Assembly: GCF_019059575.1 (NCBI RefSeq)
Contig: NW_024882903.1
Span: 102,002 to 166,001 of the forward strand
Direction of reading: 5' to 3'
Source of the DNA: Amphibalanus amphitrite
Lineage: Eukaryota > Arthropoda > Thecostraca > Balanomorpha > Balanidae
Length of the DNA: 64,000 bases
Under the pieces are notes generated by a model that did not search any database, was not told the origin of the DNA, and saw only the letters and a program-made list of their open reading frames with translations. Made by a program: the position numbers and the translations under genes. Numbering within the stretch: the stretch's first letter is position 1; each line of letters starts with the position of its first letter. Positions 9,870 to 21,218 of this stretch are shown here, piece after piece.

Positions 9870-11654
9870 TGTTTGTTTGCTTCTGAACTTGTATTGTTAT
9901 TGCTGTGAGCTCTTGAAGTGGGAGTGTTTCAATAACAATTTGTGGATTATTTGAGTTTCTTGCTATAAAAATCGAATAATATTATGAAACATTGTGTGGA
10001 AACTGCAAATAATGATATAATCAATTGCTTAGTTTGGGAATTGATACACATTTTGTAGAGGTTTGTCTGGCAAATGGTGTAACAAACTTCAAGCCTATCA
10101 TGATCTGAAGCTGTTGTAACAAATCAAAATTGTTTTGATGTTCCATAGTACCTTGTTGGAAAGACTGGAGCATGGTTCAAGATGATGTTTAAAAATTCAA
10201 GATTTGTATAAAAGCTCATGACTGAAGAGCAAAAACAGTTATATGATGGCTCAATCAAACGTGGAAATGGATGACAAAACAAAAAGTAGAGTATCTACAT
10301 TCCGGCATGTGAGAACAACTTCAGAACTTCATAGTTCTTGTAGTATTGCATTCTTCTTATGTACAGTTCTAGGTTTTGTTAGGGTATTTCAATTTTGATG
10401 TGTCAGTTGAGATATAGGTGGATTGCGGACAAAATTTAGAATCATTGCATGGTACCTAGATAGGTACTTGTTGGGTAAAAAGGTATGTGATGAATGCCAC
10501 GAGAAGGTTTTTTAATGATTTAATATATGGTTATTGTTGTGCCTACAAAAATGCACGCTCCTACTAGCACCTAGTTTTTGAATCAAATCGAAAGTACCTA
10601 TTTGCTATGAATGTAAATATGTACCTGCAAAGTATGTCAATAAATTTGTGTGATGTTGACCAGAGAGCCGTATCATCTGGGCATTTATGTTGCTTCTTAC
10701 ATTAGGTGTTAAGCATAGTAATTATGGATGAACTTTGTGCAAATATCTTCAATGCACAGTGTATGTAGCATGTCTACAACCCTCACTGATCCTGCTATAG
10801 CTATAGGCATTTGGCACCAGCAAGACCAAGGGCATGAACTTCACAGTTGCTCAACCCTTTGTCATGCACCACCAGTCACTTTTTTTCCTTACATAGCAGT
10901 GTACACAATAATGTGCGGAGGGCCTACACAAAAACAACATTATTAGTGTGCACTATGATGCACAACATTGTACCCTGATTATTTGAATATTCTGATCACT
11001 CAACAGTCAACAGTCAGGAGACCATTTTTGAATGTCACATTTATTATACATCACTCGTCAAACAAGAGCATGATGACTCACATTTTGACAAGCAATCATG
11101 GTAATATTCCAATAAGTTGGACACCTCCCTGTCCCTGGGCATCATTTTTCCAGGAAGGTACCTCTGCAGCAGGTGTTGTGATAGGTTAGGTTGAATTGGG
11201 CTAAGTTAGGTGAAGTAAGACGGTTAGGACCAGGTCAGACCGTAAGGCCTGGTCAGGCTGATTTTAATCTTTCATTCTAATTTGACATAGATACCTATTA
11301 TTACCTATGTTTTTGCTCCAGAATGAACTTCATTAGGTAATGAGTTCATTTTGTTTTGTTTTTTATCTGTCTTGTTTTGTGTTTTTGTCCCTTATGTTTT
11401 GCCCCATAGGCAAGGGTGGAGCTTTTCCAGGGAAGGTGGTGGGGCAAAAAGCCGTCAAACCTGCAATGCTCGGTGCAACTCAGATTATGGTTCAGATTAT
11501 GTGCAACACTGAATCAATTCTTTTAATTACAGAACATTTTGAATTATACATACATTTCAAAGCTCCTCAATGCGAACAACATGGTGGTTTACTAAGCAAC
11601 GAAGTTCTACAAATAAGCAAAAGTTGGAGGGGCATAACGCTATTTTTTCTCTGA
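9870..11654. other. AT-rich gene-free stretch
   Basis: No supported gene; only short ORFs without motifs. Positions about 11,183-11,211 hold a short imperfect run of GGTTAGGTT/GTTAGGT, recalling the arthropod telomeric unit TTAGG but too short and degenerate to call an interstitial telomere. Confidence 0.5.
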
Positions 11655-11701
11655 CAGCTTCGTAACATGTTACGAAGGCACTAAAACTACTTCAGTACCT
11701 A

Positions 11702-13056
11702 CAGAGTGTAACGAAATTATCCGGCCACATCTATTTTTTCGCCATATCTGTTCGCAGTTTCCTAATCCTTTCTGATGTTAGAAGTGGGAATACTGGATGA
11801 ATACGTGCCTCTGCTATCGGTTTTTAACTCAGCAGTGACCTGACCTTGTCATGTGACTGTTGCTCTGACTAGGAGTCGATTCACAGACGGGTTCACATGG
11901 TAGTTTTTGTCCAAGCCAGTTGCGAGAAAGGGATACAATCTCTCCTTTCGTGGTAAAATTGCATGGCGGCACCCACGGCGTCATGAGCCAGAAGCTGGTC
12001 TGCCAGCAGCTGGACATCAGCAGCAGCCAATTGCACATCTGCCTGAGGCGTGGTAAGCTGGGACTTCGATAGCAGACTCAGCCCGGTCGTGACCACAAAA
12101 GCCGCCCTTTGTCAAGTGGTGAGGAGAGTCAAGATAGCGGCAAGGAAATGCCACCAATCAATCCGCAAATTGACTCGAATTCTTACCAAGTCAGATAATA
12201 AGAGTCCCATATCATGGTTTACCGCTACCCGCCCTTTAACTTGGTTCTAGTGCCCTTCAAACCGAAAAAGACAACGAAACTGACGGGAAAACAACCAGTT
12301 CACCACCTTTCGCCTCACGCCAGATCGCGTCCACTGGTTGAACAAAGATAATGGTGAGGTGGTCTGGTTGGATGGGTAGCCGTTCGAGCTGTATTATCCT
12401 TTGAACCGTCAAATCGGACATGTATGGGCGCCCAGCCGCTCGAACTTGCTGGCCTTTGCCGCCGTCAAACATCCGGACAATATCCAGAACTGGAGCATGT
12501 TCAGCTGCCTAGCGATGCTCCAATAGGACAGTGTCACATAATACCGCCATCAACGTCAAGCATTACGGGAGCAACATACTGGCCAATGAATGGTTGGAGC
12601 CGCTCAACCAGACGGTATAGGAGGGCTCGGTTTCTGAACGCGCACTGATGCCTGATTCAAGCCACGCTGTCTTCATGCGCGGCGTGCTACTTAAAAGTCC
12701 CTAAAAGAACGGGCAGTGATGCCGATAGAACCTTCAATTATTCTGGGCTAACGCTTATGACTTGGAAAAAGTCGCGATCCCAATTCAATCGAAAAACTGT
12801 GGGCTCTTGTTCAGCAGGTGACTGAAGAGACGCCCGCCACAAGCACCGCCCAACCGCAGGCACAGCTTTAGACGGCGTTGGTCCGCATCAAAGCCAGTGT
12901 GCTGGAGAATCCAGTGGCTGAAATGCTCCAGAACATTCGCCACTGTGTTTTTATGAAAGGTGGCTACATGCTCAGTTAAAAGAAAAAGTACCAGAATGTT
13001 TTGCTTTTTAATTACAGCGGGAAGAAAGGTGCCCGATAATTTCGTTACACCCCCTG
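11702..13056 (+). mobile_element. Degenerate Tc1/mariner transposon
   Basis: This 1,355-bp element is flanked by the TA dinucleotide (11,700-11,701 and 13,057-13,058). The ends are inverted repeats: left CAGAGTGTAACGAAATTATC and, read inward on the other strand, right CAGGGGGTGTAACGAAATTA. It encloses a decayed transposase and sits inside a family C repeat. The matching empty site is visible in the uninterrupted copy near 55,840, where ACTACTTC continues directly into the sequence found after 13,058. Confidence 0.88.
11920..12979 (+). pseudogene. Broken Tc1/mariner transposase
   Basis: The translation in shifting frames follows the Tc1 family order. An N-terminal helix-turn-helix-like segment (near 11,920-12,060, containing LDISSSQLHICLRR) is followed by a second DNA-binding segment (near 12,125-12,270, SIRKLTRILTKSD then LVPFKPKKTTKLTGK). 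The catalytic core follows (near 12,370-12,530, LNRQIGHVWAPSRSN and VKHPDNIQNWSMF). The C-terminus (near 12,776-12,979) carries DPNSIEKLWALVQQV, the degraded counterpart of the conserved DLNPIENLW motif, and KGGYMLS before the stop. Several stops and frameshifts interrupt it (for example TAG near 12,378 and near 12,528), so it cannot make protein. Confidence 0.85.
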
Positions 13057-13668
13057 TAATGTTCAAATGGTTGCTAAATTCGAAATCAGCTCCAAAAACT
13101 AGCCTAGAAACATGTGAAACTCGAAAAAGTGAACCGAGGTCAACAAAGGTCATTGAGCTGACCTGACCTTCAGGTGACCTTGACACCCACCCTCATGCAG
13201 AGGACCAGCATCATATCACATGTTTCAACGCTTGAAACCACGTAAAGACTGCAAACGCGCGGCTAATCGGACTGCAGACGCTTCAGCATAGTCGGACGTG
13301 GTATTGAATGCTCCGTAATTATAGCGTAAATTCTGCTGAATGGTATGGAACTAGAGTCTGAAATGCAGATTAGAAGATAGATTAGGTGTTGGTGTGCCTA
13401 ATGGTTGTTGTTTCATCTGGAAGTATGAACTGGCTTAGATGCATTAATTAATTTAAGTTTCTTGTTTTTCGCTGTGAAAACATATTTTGCATAATTTTTC
13501 CAGCAAGAGATCCTCAATTTTCTTGCTCGAATTTTGAAGATCACGAGAAACAGCATATATACCTCTTTGGTCTGAGCCTCTTCTTTAGTGGGATCCAAGA
13601 GTTCGGCTATCAGTGCTAGCGCAAAAATCGAAGTTTCTTTTTGAAAAAGGCAGCAAGCAGTTCGTAAA

Positions 13669-14805
13669 ATGACAACAATTATCAACGAACTGTTGTGCTA
13701 CATGCTGAATAAGGTCGACAGTATACCTCAGGATACACTAGTGCGCCTGATTTCCGAGAATTTTAATGACGATGAAGTTGAAACTGCAAAAAGTCTTCTT
13801 TGTTCTCACGTGGATGATTCTGTCAAGGCTGGTAATCGTCGTGGGCAGAATAAAAAACAGCTGAATATTCAAGATATCTTCAAGATGATCCTTGAATGCA
13901 ACAGAGGTGACCTGCCGAGGTTCGTCGCACTGAACCTTGATAAGCTGCCGCCGATATCGATAGACTGCATCGATGTGAGCGCGCTCCTCAGGAAACAGCA
14001 ATTGATGGAGATGGACATGTCTCAGCTGAAGTCCACTGTTGATGAAGTGCTGAAGGTGAGCGCTGAGACGTCGCGAAGAGTCGAGACTGTGCTGTGCGCC
14101 GGTGCTGGTGCCGGCCGGGTCAGTCTGACGACGCTGAATGCTCCCGAGCGACCGGTCCCTCAGGAGAGGACCTCTGCCACTACCAGCGCGGAAGGACCGA
14201 CTGCTTCGACCCGTCCTGGAGGACACCCCGCCACCCAGAGAACGCCTGGATCTGCGCCAGAGCTTGGCGAGTCGCGTCTTCCTGCCCATCCAGAGGGTAG
14301 GGTGCCGGAGGCGGCGGCGGCGGCGGCGTCATACGCTGCTGTTGCTGCTGCATCTGTGCCTTCAACGGAGGAGGGCTGGAACATTGCCAACAAGGCTAAG
14401 CGCGGTACCAATCCTGCTGAGCGAGGTAAGGTGGCTGCTGCGAAACCGAAAGGCAAAGTTATGCCAGCGAAAAGTGTAGTTGGGCTCCAAAAATCAAATG
14501 TGATCAAAGCTGTTCAGTCTGTGAAGCGCATCTCGCTCTTCGTATCTCGGCTCCCACCTGGCACAGACACTGTCACTCTGCAGGAGTATGCCAAGGAGCA
14601 GGTAGGAGCGTCAGAAGTGGTGGCAACCAAACTGGAGACTAGGTATGACTCTTATGAATCCTATCGTCTCGATGTGACCGATCCGTCAGTGGATGACGTC
14701 CTGGAACCAGAGATATGGGCACAGGGCCTTCTCGTGCGCCGTTATTTCGTGAAAAGATCTGATCCCGATTCATCGGAGCCCCGTAGACCTGTATCTTCTC
14801 GATGA
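13669..14805 (+). CDS. LINE ORF1 protein (nucleic-acid binding)
   Basis: This 378-aa protein starts at an ATG in context AAAATGACA. The first 110 residues are charged and helical-looking. The middle (about 140-270) is Pro/Ala/Ser/Thr-rich and probably disordered, with an Ala-rich run (near residues 216-231). The C-terminal third contains KRISLFVSRLPPGTDTVTL followed by a conserved-looking alpha/beta segment (about residues 285-365), reminiscent of the RRM-like C-terminal domain in ORF1 proteins of invertebrate CR1/Jockey-type elements. No CCHC knuckle is seen. It presumably coats the element RNA. Its TGA overlaps the ORF2 start as ATGA, which suggests coupled termination-reinitiation. Confidence 0.85.
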   Translation: MTTIINELLCYMLNKVDSIPQDTLVRLISENFNDDEVETAKSLLCSHVDDSVKAGNRRGQNKKQLNIQDIFKMILECNRGDLPRFVALNLDKLPPISIDCIDVSALLRKQQLMEMDMSQLKSTVDEVLKVSAETSRRVETVLCAGAGAGRVSLTTLNAPERPVPQERTSATTSAEGPTASTRPGGHPATQRTPGSAPELGESRLPAHPEGRVPEAAAAAASYAAVAAASVPSTEEGWNIANKAKRGTNPAERGKVAAAKPKGKVMPAKSVVGLQKSNVIKAVQSVKRISLFVSRLPPGTDTVTLQEYAKEQVGASEVVATKLETRYDSYESYRLDVTDPSVDDVLEPEIWAQGLLVRRYFVKRSDPDSSEPRRPVSSR

Positions 14806-17669
14806 CTTGTTATTCTGGCGTCCTCTCCATCTGTCTGGTTCTTGCTGTACTGTCCCACATATTTTACAATCAGATGCGGATAAGTTCATATAACTGCCAG
14901 TCTTCTAAACGTAACATTGGAGGAATCAAATTGCTTTGCGATGTTTCAGACATAGTTTTGCTGCTGGAGCACTGGCTCTATCCTTTTGATCTTCCCAGCC
15001 TTAATACCTTGCACAAAGATTTCATGACATTTGGAATTTCATCCATTGATGTATCCGATGGTATTGTGCTAGGACGCCCGTACGGTGGTGTAGCAGTTAT
15101 GTGGAGAAAGGACTTAACATCTCAGGTGAAACCCATCAGTTTTGATGATCGGAGAATAATTGGACTGGAATGTTGTTTTAATGGTATCAAAATGCTGTTA
15201 TTGGGAGTGTATTTGCCTTATAACGCAACTCATAATTTTGATGAGTTTGTATTTTCTCTCGGTAAAATTAGGTCAATTATTGATGAGTTTGATTCCCCCT
15301 ACGTTTTCGTCTTCGGTGACTTCAATGCTGATATAGAGAGGCAGACCTCTTTTGGTAAAGAACTAGATTCATTTTGCCAGGAGTCTGACCTTATTGTTGC
15401 TGATCCAGTGTTCCTGGGAAGGGGATCTGTGACTCATGTAAATGACGCTCATGGTACAGAGTCTTGGTTGGATCATATTGTGTGCACGAAAGGTGCGTAT
15501 GGGCTAATTCAGGCAATCGATATTCGCTACTCTATTTCTAGCTCTGACCATTTCCCTATGACTGCTGAGCTCAGGATCCCCAGTGGGGTTTCAGTAACGC
15601 CAGATGACCTAGACAGAGAGAATTTCAAATGGGTGGTTGACTGGTCAACGGTCGATCGTGCACGCCTTGAACTGTACACTGCGGGTGTGAATGAAAGGCT
15701 AAACGAGATAAATGCTCCTCTTAATGTTCTAAATTGTAACGATACGCACTGTGTTGATCACTGTTCAGATATTGATAGATATTATAGTGAAATAATATCT
15801 TGCTTGCATGAATCATCTCGCCACAGTATAGCTAGAGAGGTGCGCGGCGGACATAAGCCGGTGCCGGGCTGGAGTGAGTTTGTACAGAAGGCTCACTCGA
15901 CGCTTGGTGACATATATTGTCTGTGGGCTATTGTCGGAAAGCCCAAGACCGGCTACATCTATGATCAGCTGCGTTTAGCAAAGGCTCGTTTCAAATACTC
16001 CCTGCGATGGTGCATTCGCAATGATAAGGATCTTCGGGCTAGGAACTTAGCTGATAAGCTCGCAAGGTACCCACGTGATCCCGCTTCCTTTTGGAAGGAG
16101 GTCAGAAATCTGAATAGCTCCCCTCCTCTTGCTACAACAGTTAATGCTGTGAGCGGGACGAAAGACATTGCACACATGTGGAAAGACCATTTTTCTGGTA
16201 TACTGAATTCAGTTTGTGATGATACGTTAAAGGAATCTGTACTTCATCGAGTGAGAGAGAACATGGGTGTTGTGCATAACATTTCTGTGCAGGAAGTGTC
16301 TAACTCTTTGCGAGACCTGGCGTCAGGACGGAGCAGTGGTCATGATGGCTTAAGTGCAGAGCACTTTAAGCATGCTGGTCATATGTGTCTCATCCACTTG
16401 TCCTTGTGTTTCACCATGATGTTAAAACATGGCTACCTGCCCAAAAGTTTGACCAAAGTTGTGATTGTTCCCATAGTGAAGGACAAAACTGGGAATATTT
16501 CTGATAAGGATAATTACCGACCGATTGCTTTAGCGAGTGTCAGCTCCAAAGTGCTGGAGTCAATCGTTTTAAATCGTAGCCGTGACGTCTTTTGTACCAG
16601 TGACCATCAGTTTGGTTTTAAGCCGTCACACTCTACTGACATGGCCATATATGCTGTAAAGGAATTATCTGAGTACTACTTGCGAAACAATAGCCCAGTG
16701 TTCTTGTGCTTTCTTGATGCTAAAAAGGCGTTTGATCGAGTGAATCATTGGAAATTGTTTGACAAGCTTTTGCGTAGGGGAATGGATGCTTGCCTTGTGA
16801 ATCTTCTCGTGGAATGGTATGGTACACAATCATTTCATACGCAATGGGGACAGTACGTTACAAGTGGCTTCACTGTTTGCAATGGGGTCAGACAGGGGGG
16901 CATTCTTTCACCATTTTTGTTTAATCTGTATGTTGATTCTTTGTCTGTGAGCCTTGATAACACTGGTGTTGGCTGTCGCTACCTAGGTAGTATGAACCAC
17001 ATAGCATATGCTGATGATATGATTCTTTTGTCACCCACGCCGTTTGGCCTTCAGGTCCTACTAAACACATGTGAAAAATATGCGAATGAACATGACATTG
17101 TTTATAATACGAAAAAGACTGTGTGTATGTGCTTGCGCCCAAAAATGTTCAAGAATATGTGTTTGCCACAGCTTACTCTTTGCGGTGAAACTCTGAAATA
17201 TGTGAATAGCTATAAATATTTAGGTTTTAATATTTCTGAAGACTCAACTGACAATTTGGAAATCCAGCAGCAATATCGTTTACTGTGCTGTCGAACGAAC
17301 TCGCTGATTCGGAAATTCTCGATGTGCTCGTATCAGGTAAAGAAGTTTCTGTATATGTCCTATTGTGCCACTGTATATTGCCTTCACCTTTGGCACGTAT
17401 TCAATGTGTCTGTTATCAACAAGTTTAAGGTTTGCCTGAATAATGCTGCTCGAATGTTTTTTGGCTACGAGAGATTCTGTAGTGCTTCTGCAATGCATGT
17501 TCGCGAAGGCATTGATAGCTTTGATGTTATGTTCAGAAAGTCATCATGGATATTTCTCCGAAGGCTCGGTTTGACCAAAAACACTGTTTTGAGCGCTCTT
17601 GTGAACAGTGATGTGAGCATACGCTCTAGATATAGGGCTGTGTGGAATCGGGCACTGTTGGCAGTGTAA
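14802..17669 (+). CDS. LINE ORF2: APE endonuclease and reverse transcriptase
   Basis: This 955-aa enzyme nicks the target and reverse-transcribes the element RNA at the nick. The AP-endonuclease-like domain begins around residue 26 (ISSYNCQSS), with VFGDFNADI (near 169), WLDHIV (near 225) and SSDHFP (near 246). The RT domain shows DNYRPIAL, GFKPSHSTDMA, FLDAKKAFDRVNH (near 637), GVRQGGILSPFLFNLY and the catalytic YADD (near 735). A C-terminal region rich in aromatic residues and Cys has no clear zinc knuckle. It starts at ATG 14,802 inside the ORF1 stop. A second in-frame Met lies just before the endonuclease domain. There are no internal stops, so it is probably functional. Confidence 0.94.
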   Translation: MTCYSGVLSICLVLAVLSHIFYNQMRISSYNCQSSKRNIGGIKLLCDVSDIVLLLEHWLYPFDLPSLNTLHKDFMTFGISSIDVSDGIVLGRPYGGVAVMWRKDLTSQVKPISFDDRRIIGLECCFNGIKMLLLGVYLPYNATHNFDEFVFSLGKIRSIIDEFDSPYVFVFGDFNADIERQTSFGKELDSFCQESDLIVADPVFLGRGSVTHVNDAHGTESWLDHIVCTKGAYGLIQAIDIRYSISSSDHFPMTAELRIPSGVSVTPDDLDRENFKWVVDWSTVDRARLELYTAGVNERLNEINAPLNVLNCNDTHCVDHCSDIDRYYSEIISCLHESSRHSIAREVRGGHKPVPGWSEFVQKAHSTLGDIYCLWAIVGKPKTGYIYDQLRLAKARFKYSLRWCIRNDKDLRARNLADKLARYPRDPASFWKEVRNLNSSPPLATTVNAVSGTKDIAHMWKDHFSGILNSVCDDTLKESVLHRVRENMGVVHNISVQEVSNSLRDLASGRSSGHDGLSAEHFKHAGHMCLIHLSLCFTMMLKHGYLPKSLTKVVIVPIVKDKTGNISDKDNYRPIALASVSSKVLESIVLNRSRDVFCTSDHQFGFKPSHSTDMAIYAVKELSEYYLRNNSPVFLCFLDAKKAFDRVNHWKLFDKLLRRGMDACLVNLLVEWYGTQSFHTQWGQYVTSGFTVCNGVRQGGILSPFLFNLYVDSLSVSLDNTGVGCRYLGSMNHIAYADDMILLSPTPFGLQVLLNTCEKYANEHDIVYNTKKTVCMCLRPKMFKNMCLPQLTLCGETLKYVNSYKYLGFNISEDSTDNLEIQQQYRLLCCRTNSLIRKFSMCSYQVKKFLYMSYCATVYCLHLWHVFNVSVINKFKVCLNNAARMFFGYERFCSASAMHVREGIDSFDVMFRKSSWIFLRRLGLTKNTVLSALVNSDVSIRSRYRAVWNRALLAV

Positions 17670-17715
17670 AGTGGTTCTGTCTCATTTACAATTGGACCAT
17701 GAGTCCGTAAATACA

Positions 17716-17838
<123 letters not shown>

Positions 17839-18050
17839 AATGCGAGCCGACATACGCCGAATCGCGATTCGGGCCAAACATGGTCTCGAGAAATAGGTCA
17901 CAGGTCAAATGTCATTTGGGTCACGGTCATGAAATTTTCAGGGTAGGTGTAAAATTGATAAAATCGGGGGTATTGAAAGTTTCGTCGCGATCGGACAGTT
18001 TTTACTTGAGTTACTAACGAAAAACCGATGTGGTCCGTTCAACGCCTCCT

Positions 18051-18386
18051 TCTATACGGGCGAGGGAAAAGCGCAACCAAAAAGGCAAAAATATGCACAT
18101 GCGATAACCTATACTGCGAAAAAAGGTGCATCATTTTTGAACGTCGCCGACAAATTGCAATTACCCCAAGCTCAGGCAGATGTATGGTAGAAAATACCCC
18201 AAGTGAAATACACTACGGCGGAAATAAAATACCCTACGGCGGAGCTCGGTTGCAATTTGTAAATACGCCTGTGGCTTCCAGGAGGCGATCCTTTTTGTCG
18301 GCCAGCGCGGCGGCAGAGGACAGAGGACCCGAACTAACACAGCCAAGGCCGTGACTTCGGGAGTGTGTTCGACTGAGCCACGGGCT
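18051..18386. other. Gene-free stretch with a short shared repeat
   Basis: No gene found. Positions 18,236-18,268 are the reverse complement of 9,724-9,756. ACTACGGCGGAAATAAAATA-type sequence just before it forms a small local duplication (about 18,209-18,245). Confidence 0.5.
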
Positions 18387-18540
18387 GGCTGGCTGAGTCT
18401 GTGAGCTGCGACTGTGAGCTCTCCGGATGAGTCTGTGAGCTGTGGCCGTGAGCTCTCCGGATGTGTCTGTGAGCTGCGACTGTGAGCTCTCCGGATGGGT
18501 CTGTGAGCTGTGGCTGTGAGCTCTCCGGATGTGTCTGTGG
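18387..18540. repeat. 34-bp minisatellite
   Basis: About 4.5 copies of a 34-bp unit containing GAGCTCTCCGGATG; CTCCGG recurs at 18,421, 18,455, 18,489 and 18,523. Ser/His-rich antisense ORFs across it are repeat artefacts. Confidence 0.9.
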
Positions 18541-19477
18541 CCGCGCGCTGGCCGACTGTATATGTGGGCTGGCCGATGCTGATGCTGATGCTGTCCGGGA
18601 CATTTAACTGGTCACCTGGCGTGTTATTATGACTGTCCTCATTATGACTATCCAGACTGTCCTCAGGTATCCGCTGCCGGCCACCATTGGACCGTGTAAT
18701 GTGCACTTACCAGTCACCTGACTTATCAGCTCCATGCAGTGAGCAAACTCCACCTCCCCTGGCCTCTGCGCTACGCTCGTAAATCGTCAAGAACAAATTA
18801 AGGAATGCACCATGTATGTATAGTACATAGGTATGTACCTCGATTGCATATATCTTTTATCAGTGTTCACTGTCGGACAGGCCAGCTGCTATAAGGTACG
18901 GGGTTACAAAAGCTACAGTAGGTATCGGTGCTGCATAACAGCAACATTAAAGTCAACATTAGGGCCCGCTGTCTGTCGGTTCGAAGTTGTTTGCTGCGAA
19001 AGTCTTTTTATTGTCGTTGAAGATTTTTCTGTTGTCTGTACATTTACTGCTAGCTTGCACGCATCTTATACAATAACGTCAGAATTTGAGATCTCGCAAT
19101 CCCTTGCACAAAGTGTAATTCATGGAAGTTGTTCCCTTTTTGCAATCTATGTTGTTTACAGGCAGTATAAATGGTTAATGGTTCAATGACTCTTTTCGGC
19201 TATTCATTCGGATTTAATGTGTAGGAAATGTGTTGAACCAATTACCAAAGTGATTTGAGGACTCGTCTATTATTGGCGACATGATTCGATTTGGAATTGT
19301 GTCAGTGGACGGCGGACCTACTCATAACATTCGGGTACCTACTCAACGTTCGCGTTTACGCTGCAACACAGAACACTACATGACTATGATGCAATCGCAA
19401 TGAAGGAGTCGCACCCTGGTTAGTTCGTGAGCAAGTACATGTACTATAGAGTGCTGTACGTTTCGCCACCCCGTGAC
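18541..19477. other. Gene-free stretch
   Basis: No supported gene. A 118-codon ORF on the + strand (18,833-19,189) has no recognisable motif and I do not call it. Confidence 0.45.
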
Positions 19478-19990
19478 TTAACCCGCGCCGGGCCGGTGCT
19501 CGGCACCAACCGCGCCGGGCCCGGGCCGGAGGTGTTTGAATACCTCCCGTCTTACTCAGCTCTTGGACCACGTAGCGACACACGGGTAAGTGGCATCCGA
19601 AAGAGCCTCAAAAAGCATGAAGGAAGTGCTCTGATCATCTTTTAGGTCTGGTCTTGTCAGGTCACCTGACGTCAACAAAGGTCAAATTTTGCCTATTTCA
19701 ACATTTTCTTTTTAATCGGCGGGCGTATAACCCGGCAACCAAGAGCTGCAGGGCAGCGGAAAAGTGCATTCGATAGCTCTTTTAAAGCTCTTCTTGGAGC
19801 AAGTTCTCAGATTTCACCTAGGATCAACGGTTTAGCCTTCAAAGAGCAAAAACTCTTAAAATTAACATTTCTACGAAATATTTTTTTATGTAGGGACAGC
19901 TTCTGACTCAAGAAAGGTATGACATTGCTTTTGAAGGCATCGCGTTTTTCTGGTCGAGAAGTGTTCGACATAACTAGAGCTATAACTTAA

Positions 19991-20538
19991 AGGAAATAGT
20001 TCACTTTCACGAAATTATTTTTTTTGCAACGGATTTATGATTTTTTATGTTCAAAATAATCAGCAAAGAAAATAAAACCTTTTTATAACAAGATATTATT
20101 TTCTATATTTTGATATAGGAAGAACTTTTCAGTTTCTGTAAGGCACACGCGATCCAGTATGAAAAGAGCATGGGTCCCGAAAATTCTTCAGAAACAGAGA
20201 AATTATCGCAGCCACCGGCATTTGGGCGATCTGCTCGATCTGATAATGTTTCCCTGAATGTCCTAATTGATCAGTACGAGAATTTCTCTAGAGTTCTCGT
20301 AGATAATTTCTCTAGTTTCTGAAGAATTTTCGGGACCCATGCTCTTTTCATACTGGATGGAAATATATGCAAGGCACACATCCTCAACGCAAGACACCTT
20401 TTTCGGGACGAGAAATAGAATATCTTTGCCTAGGGTGATCGTTGGGCTGTAAAAGCTCCTGATTTATGCTCGTCTCAGCCCAAGCTACGGAACTGCTATT
20501 CCAGTTCAAAACCCGTGTTAAAAAGTGAACTATTTCCT
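19991..20538. mobile_element. 548-bp TTAA MITE with internal hairpin
   Basis: The 17-bp perfect terminal inverted repeats AGGAAATAGTTCACTTT / AAAGTGAACTATTTCCT are flanked by TTAA on both sides (19,987-19,990 and 20,539-20,542). Inside, 20,152-20,207 and 20,302-20,358 are almost perfect inverted repeats of about 56 bp separated by about 94 nt, so the transcript or single strand can form a long hairpin. No ORF. TTAA duplication suggests piggyBac-type mobilisation. Confidence 0.9.
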
Positions 20539-20567
20539 TTAACCAGTATAACGCCTTTTGGGGCGAC

Positions 20568-21218
20568 TAACGGAGCGAGCGAGAGGGTGGGCCTTGCACG
20601 TGCGAACTTGCGAGGGGGTACCTCCAACTGACTTGTGCACGGCACCCTACTAACCGGTCTCTAGCGATGTGCCAAATTTGAGCACAATCGGCCCAGTCGT
20701 TCTCGAGATCTGGAAGCGGCACCCTGCACGTGCGCACGTGCAAAATGGGTCCCAACTGACTTGTGCATGGCACCCTACTAACTGGTCCCTAACCGTGTAC
20801 CAAATTTGAGCGCCATCGGTCCAGCCGTTCTCGAGATCTGGAAACGCCCCCTGCACGTGCGCACGTGCAGCAGCACCCCAACTCTGGCACATGGATATGC
20901 AGTGCCTAGTGGGTGCCTACCTACATGCCAACTTTCAGCGCAATCGGCCAAGTAGTTACCGAGATATTGCAACAATTACAAAACTGACACCTCTTCGTTT
21001 TGCACGTGGCACGTGCATAAGGGGTCACCCACATGCATCGGGAATAGTCCAATACTTGGTAGAAGGAATGAAGCTACCCTACAAAAATTACCGCGTGTAA
21101 ATCGGTCAAGTGGTTGCTGAGATATAAGCCTCGCAAAAGCGTCCGCACGGCCGGGCTCATACTCAGAAATTTCCGTTAATCTAAGTAAAGATTCCGCTCG
21201 CTTCGCTCGCTCCGTAAC
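20568..21218. mobile_element. Inverted-repeat element with GGAGCGAGCGA termini
   Basis: The left end TAACGGAGCGAGCGAG and the right end (other strand GTTACGGAGCGAGCGAAG) are inverted repeats. The segment is absent from the related family A copy at 59,503-60,671, so it is an insertion. Its interior is the four-unit array at 20,596-21,135. The target duplication was not resolved; the sequence outside the repeats (CCTTTT left, AAAAGG right) may extend the inverted repeat. Confidence 0.7.
20596..21135. repeat. Four degenerate 127-149 bp tandem units with CACGTG cores
   Basis: Units start at about 20,596, 20,726, 20,853 and 21,002, each opening with GCACGTG-type sequence (two carry the palindrome GCACGTGCGCACGTGC). 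Each later contains a version of ATCGGNCCAGNCGTTCTCGAGAT. The conserved order shows true tandem duplication. The ORFs across it on the - strand repeat the same peptide and are not genes. Confidence 0.8.

Noticed and set aside
11183-11211. Interstitial telomeric TTAGG array
   Set aside because: Only a few imperfect units; too short to distinguish from chance.
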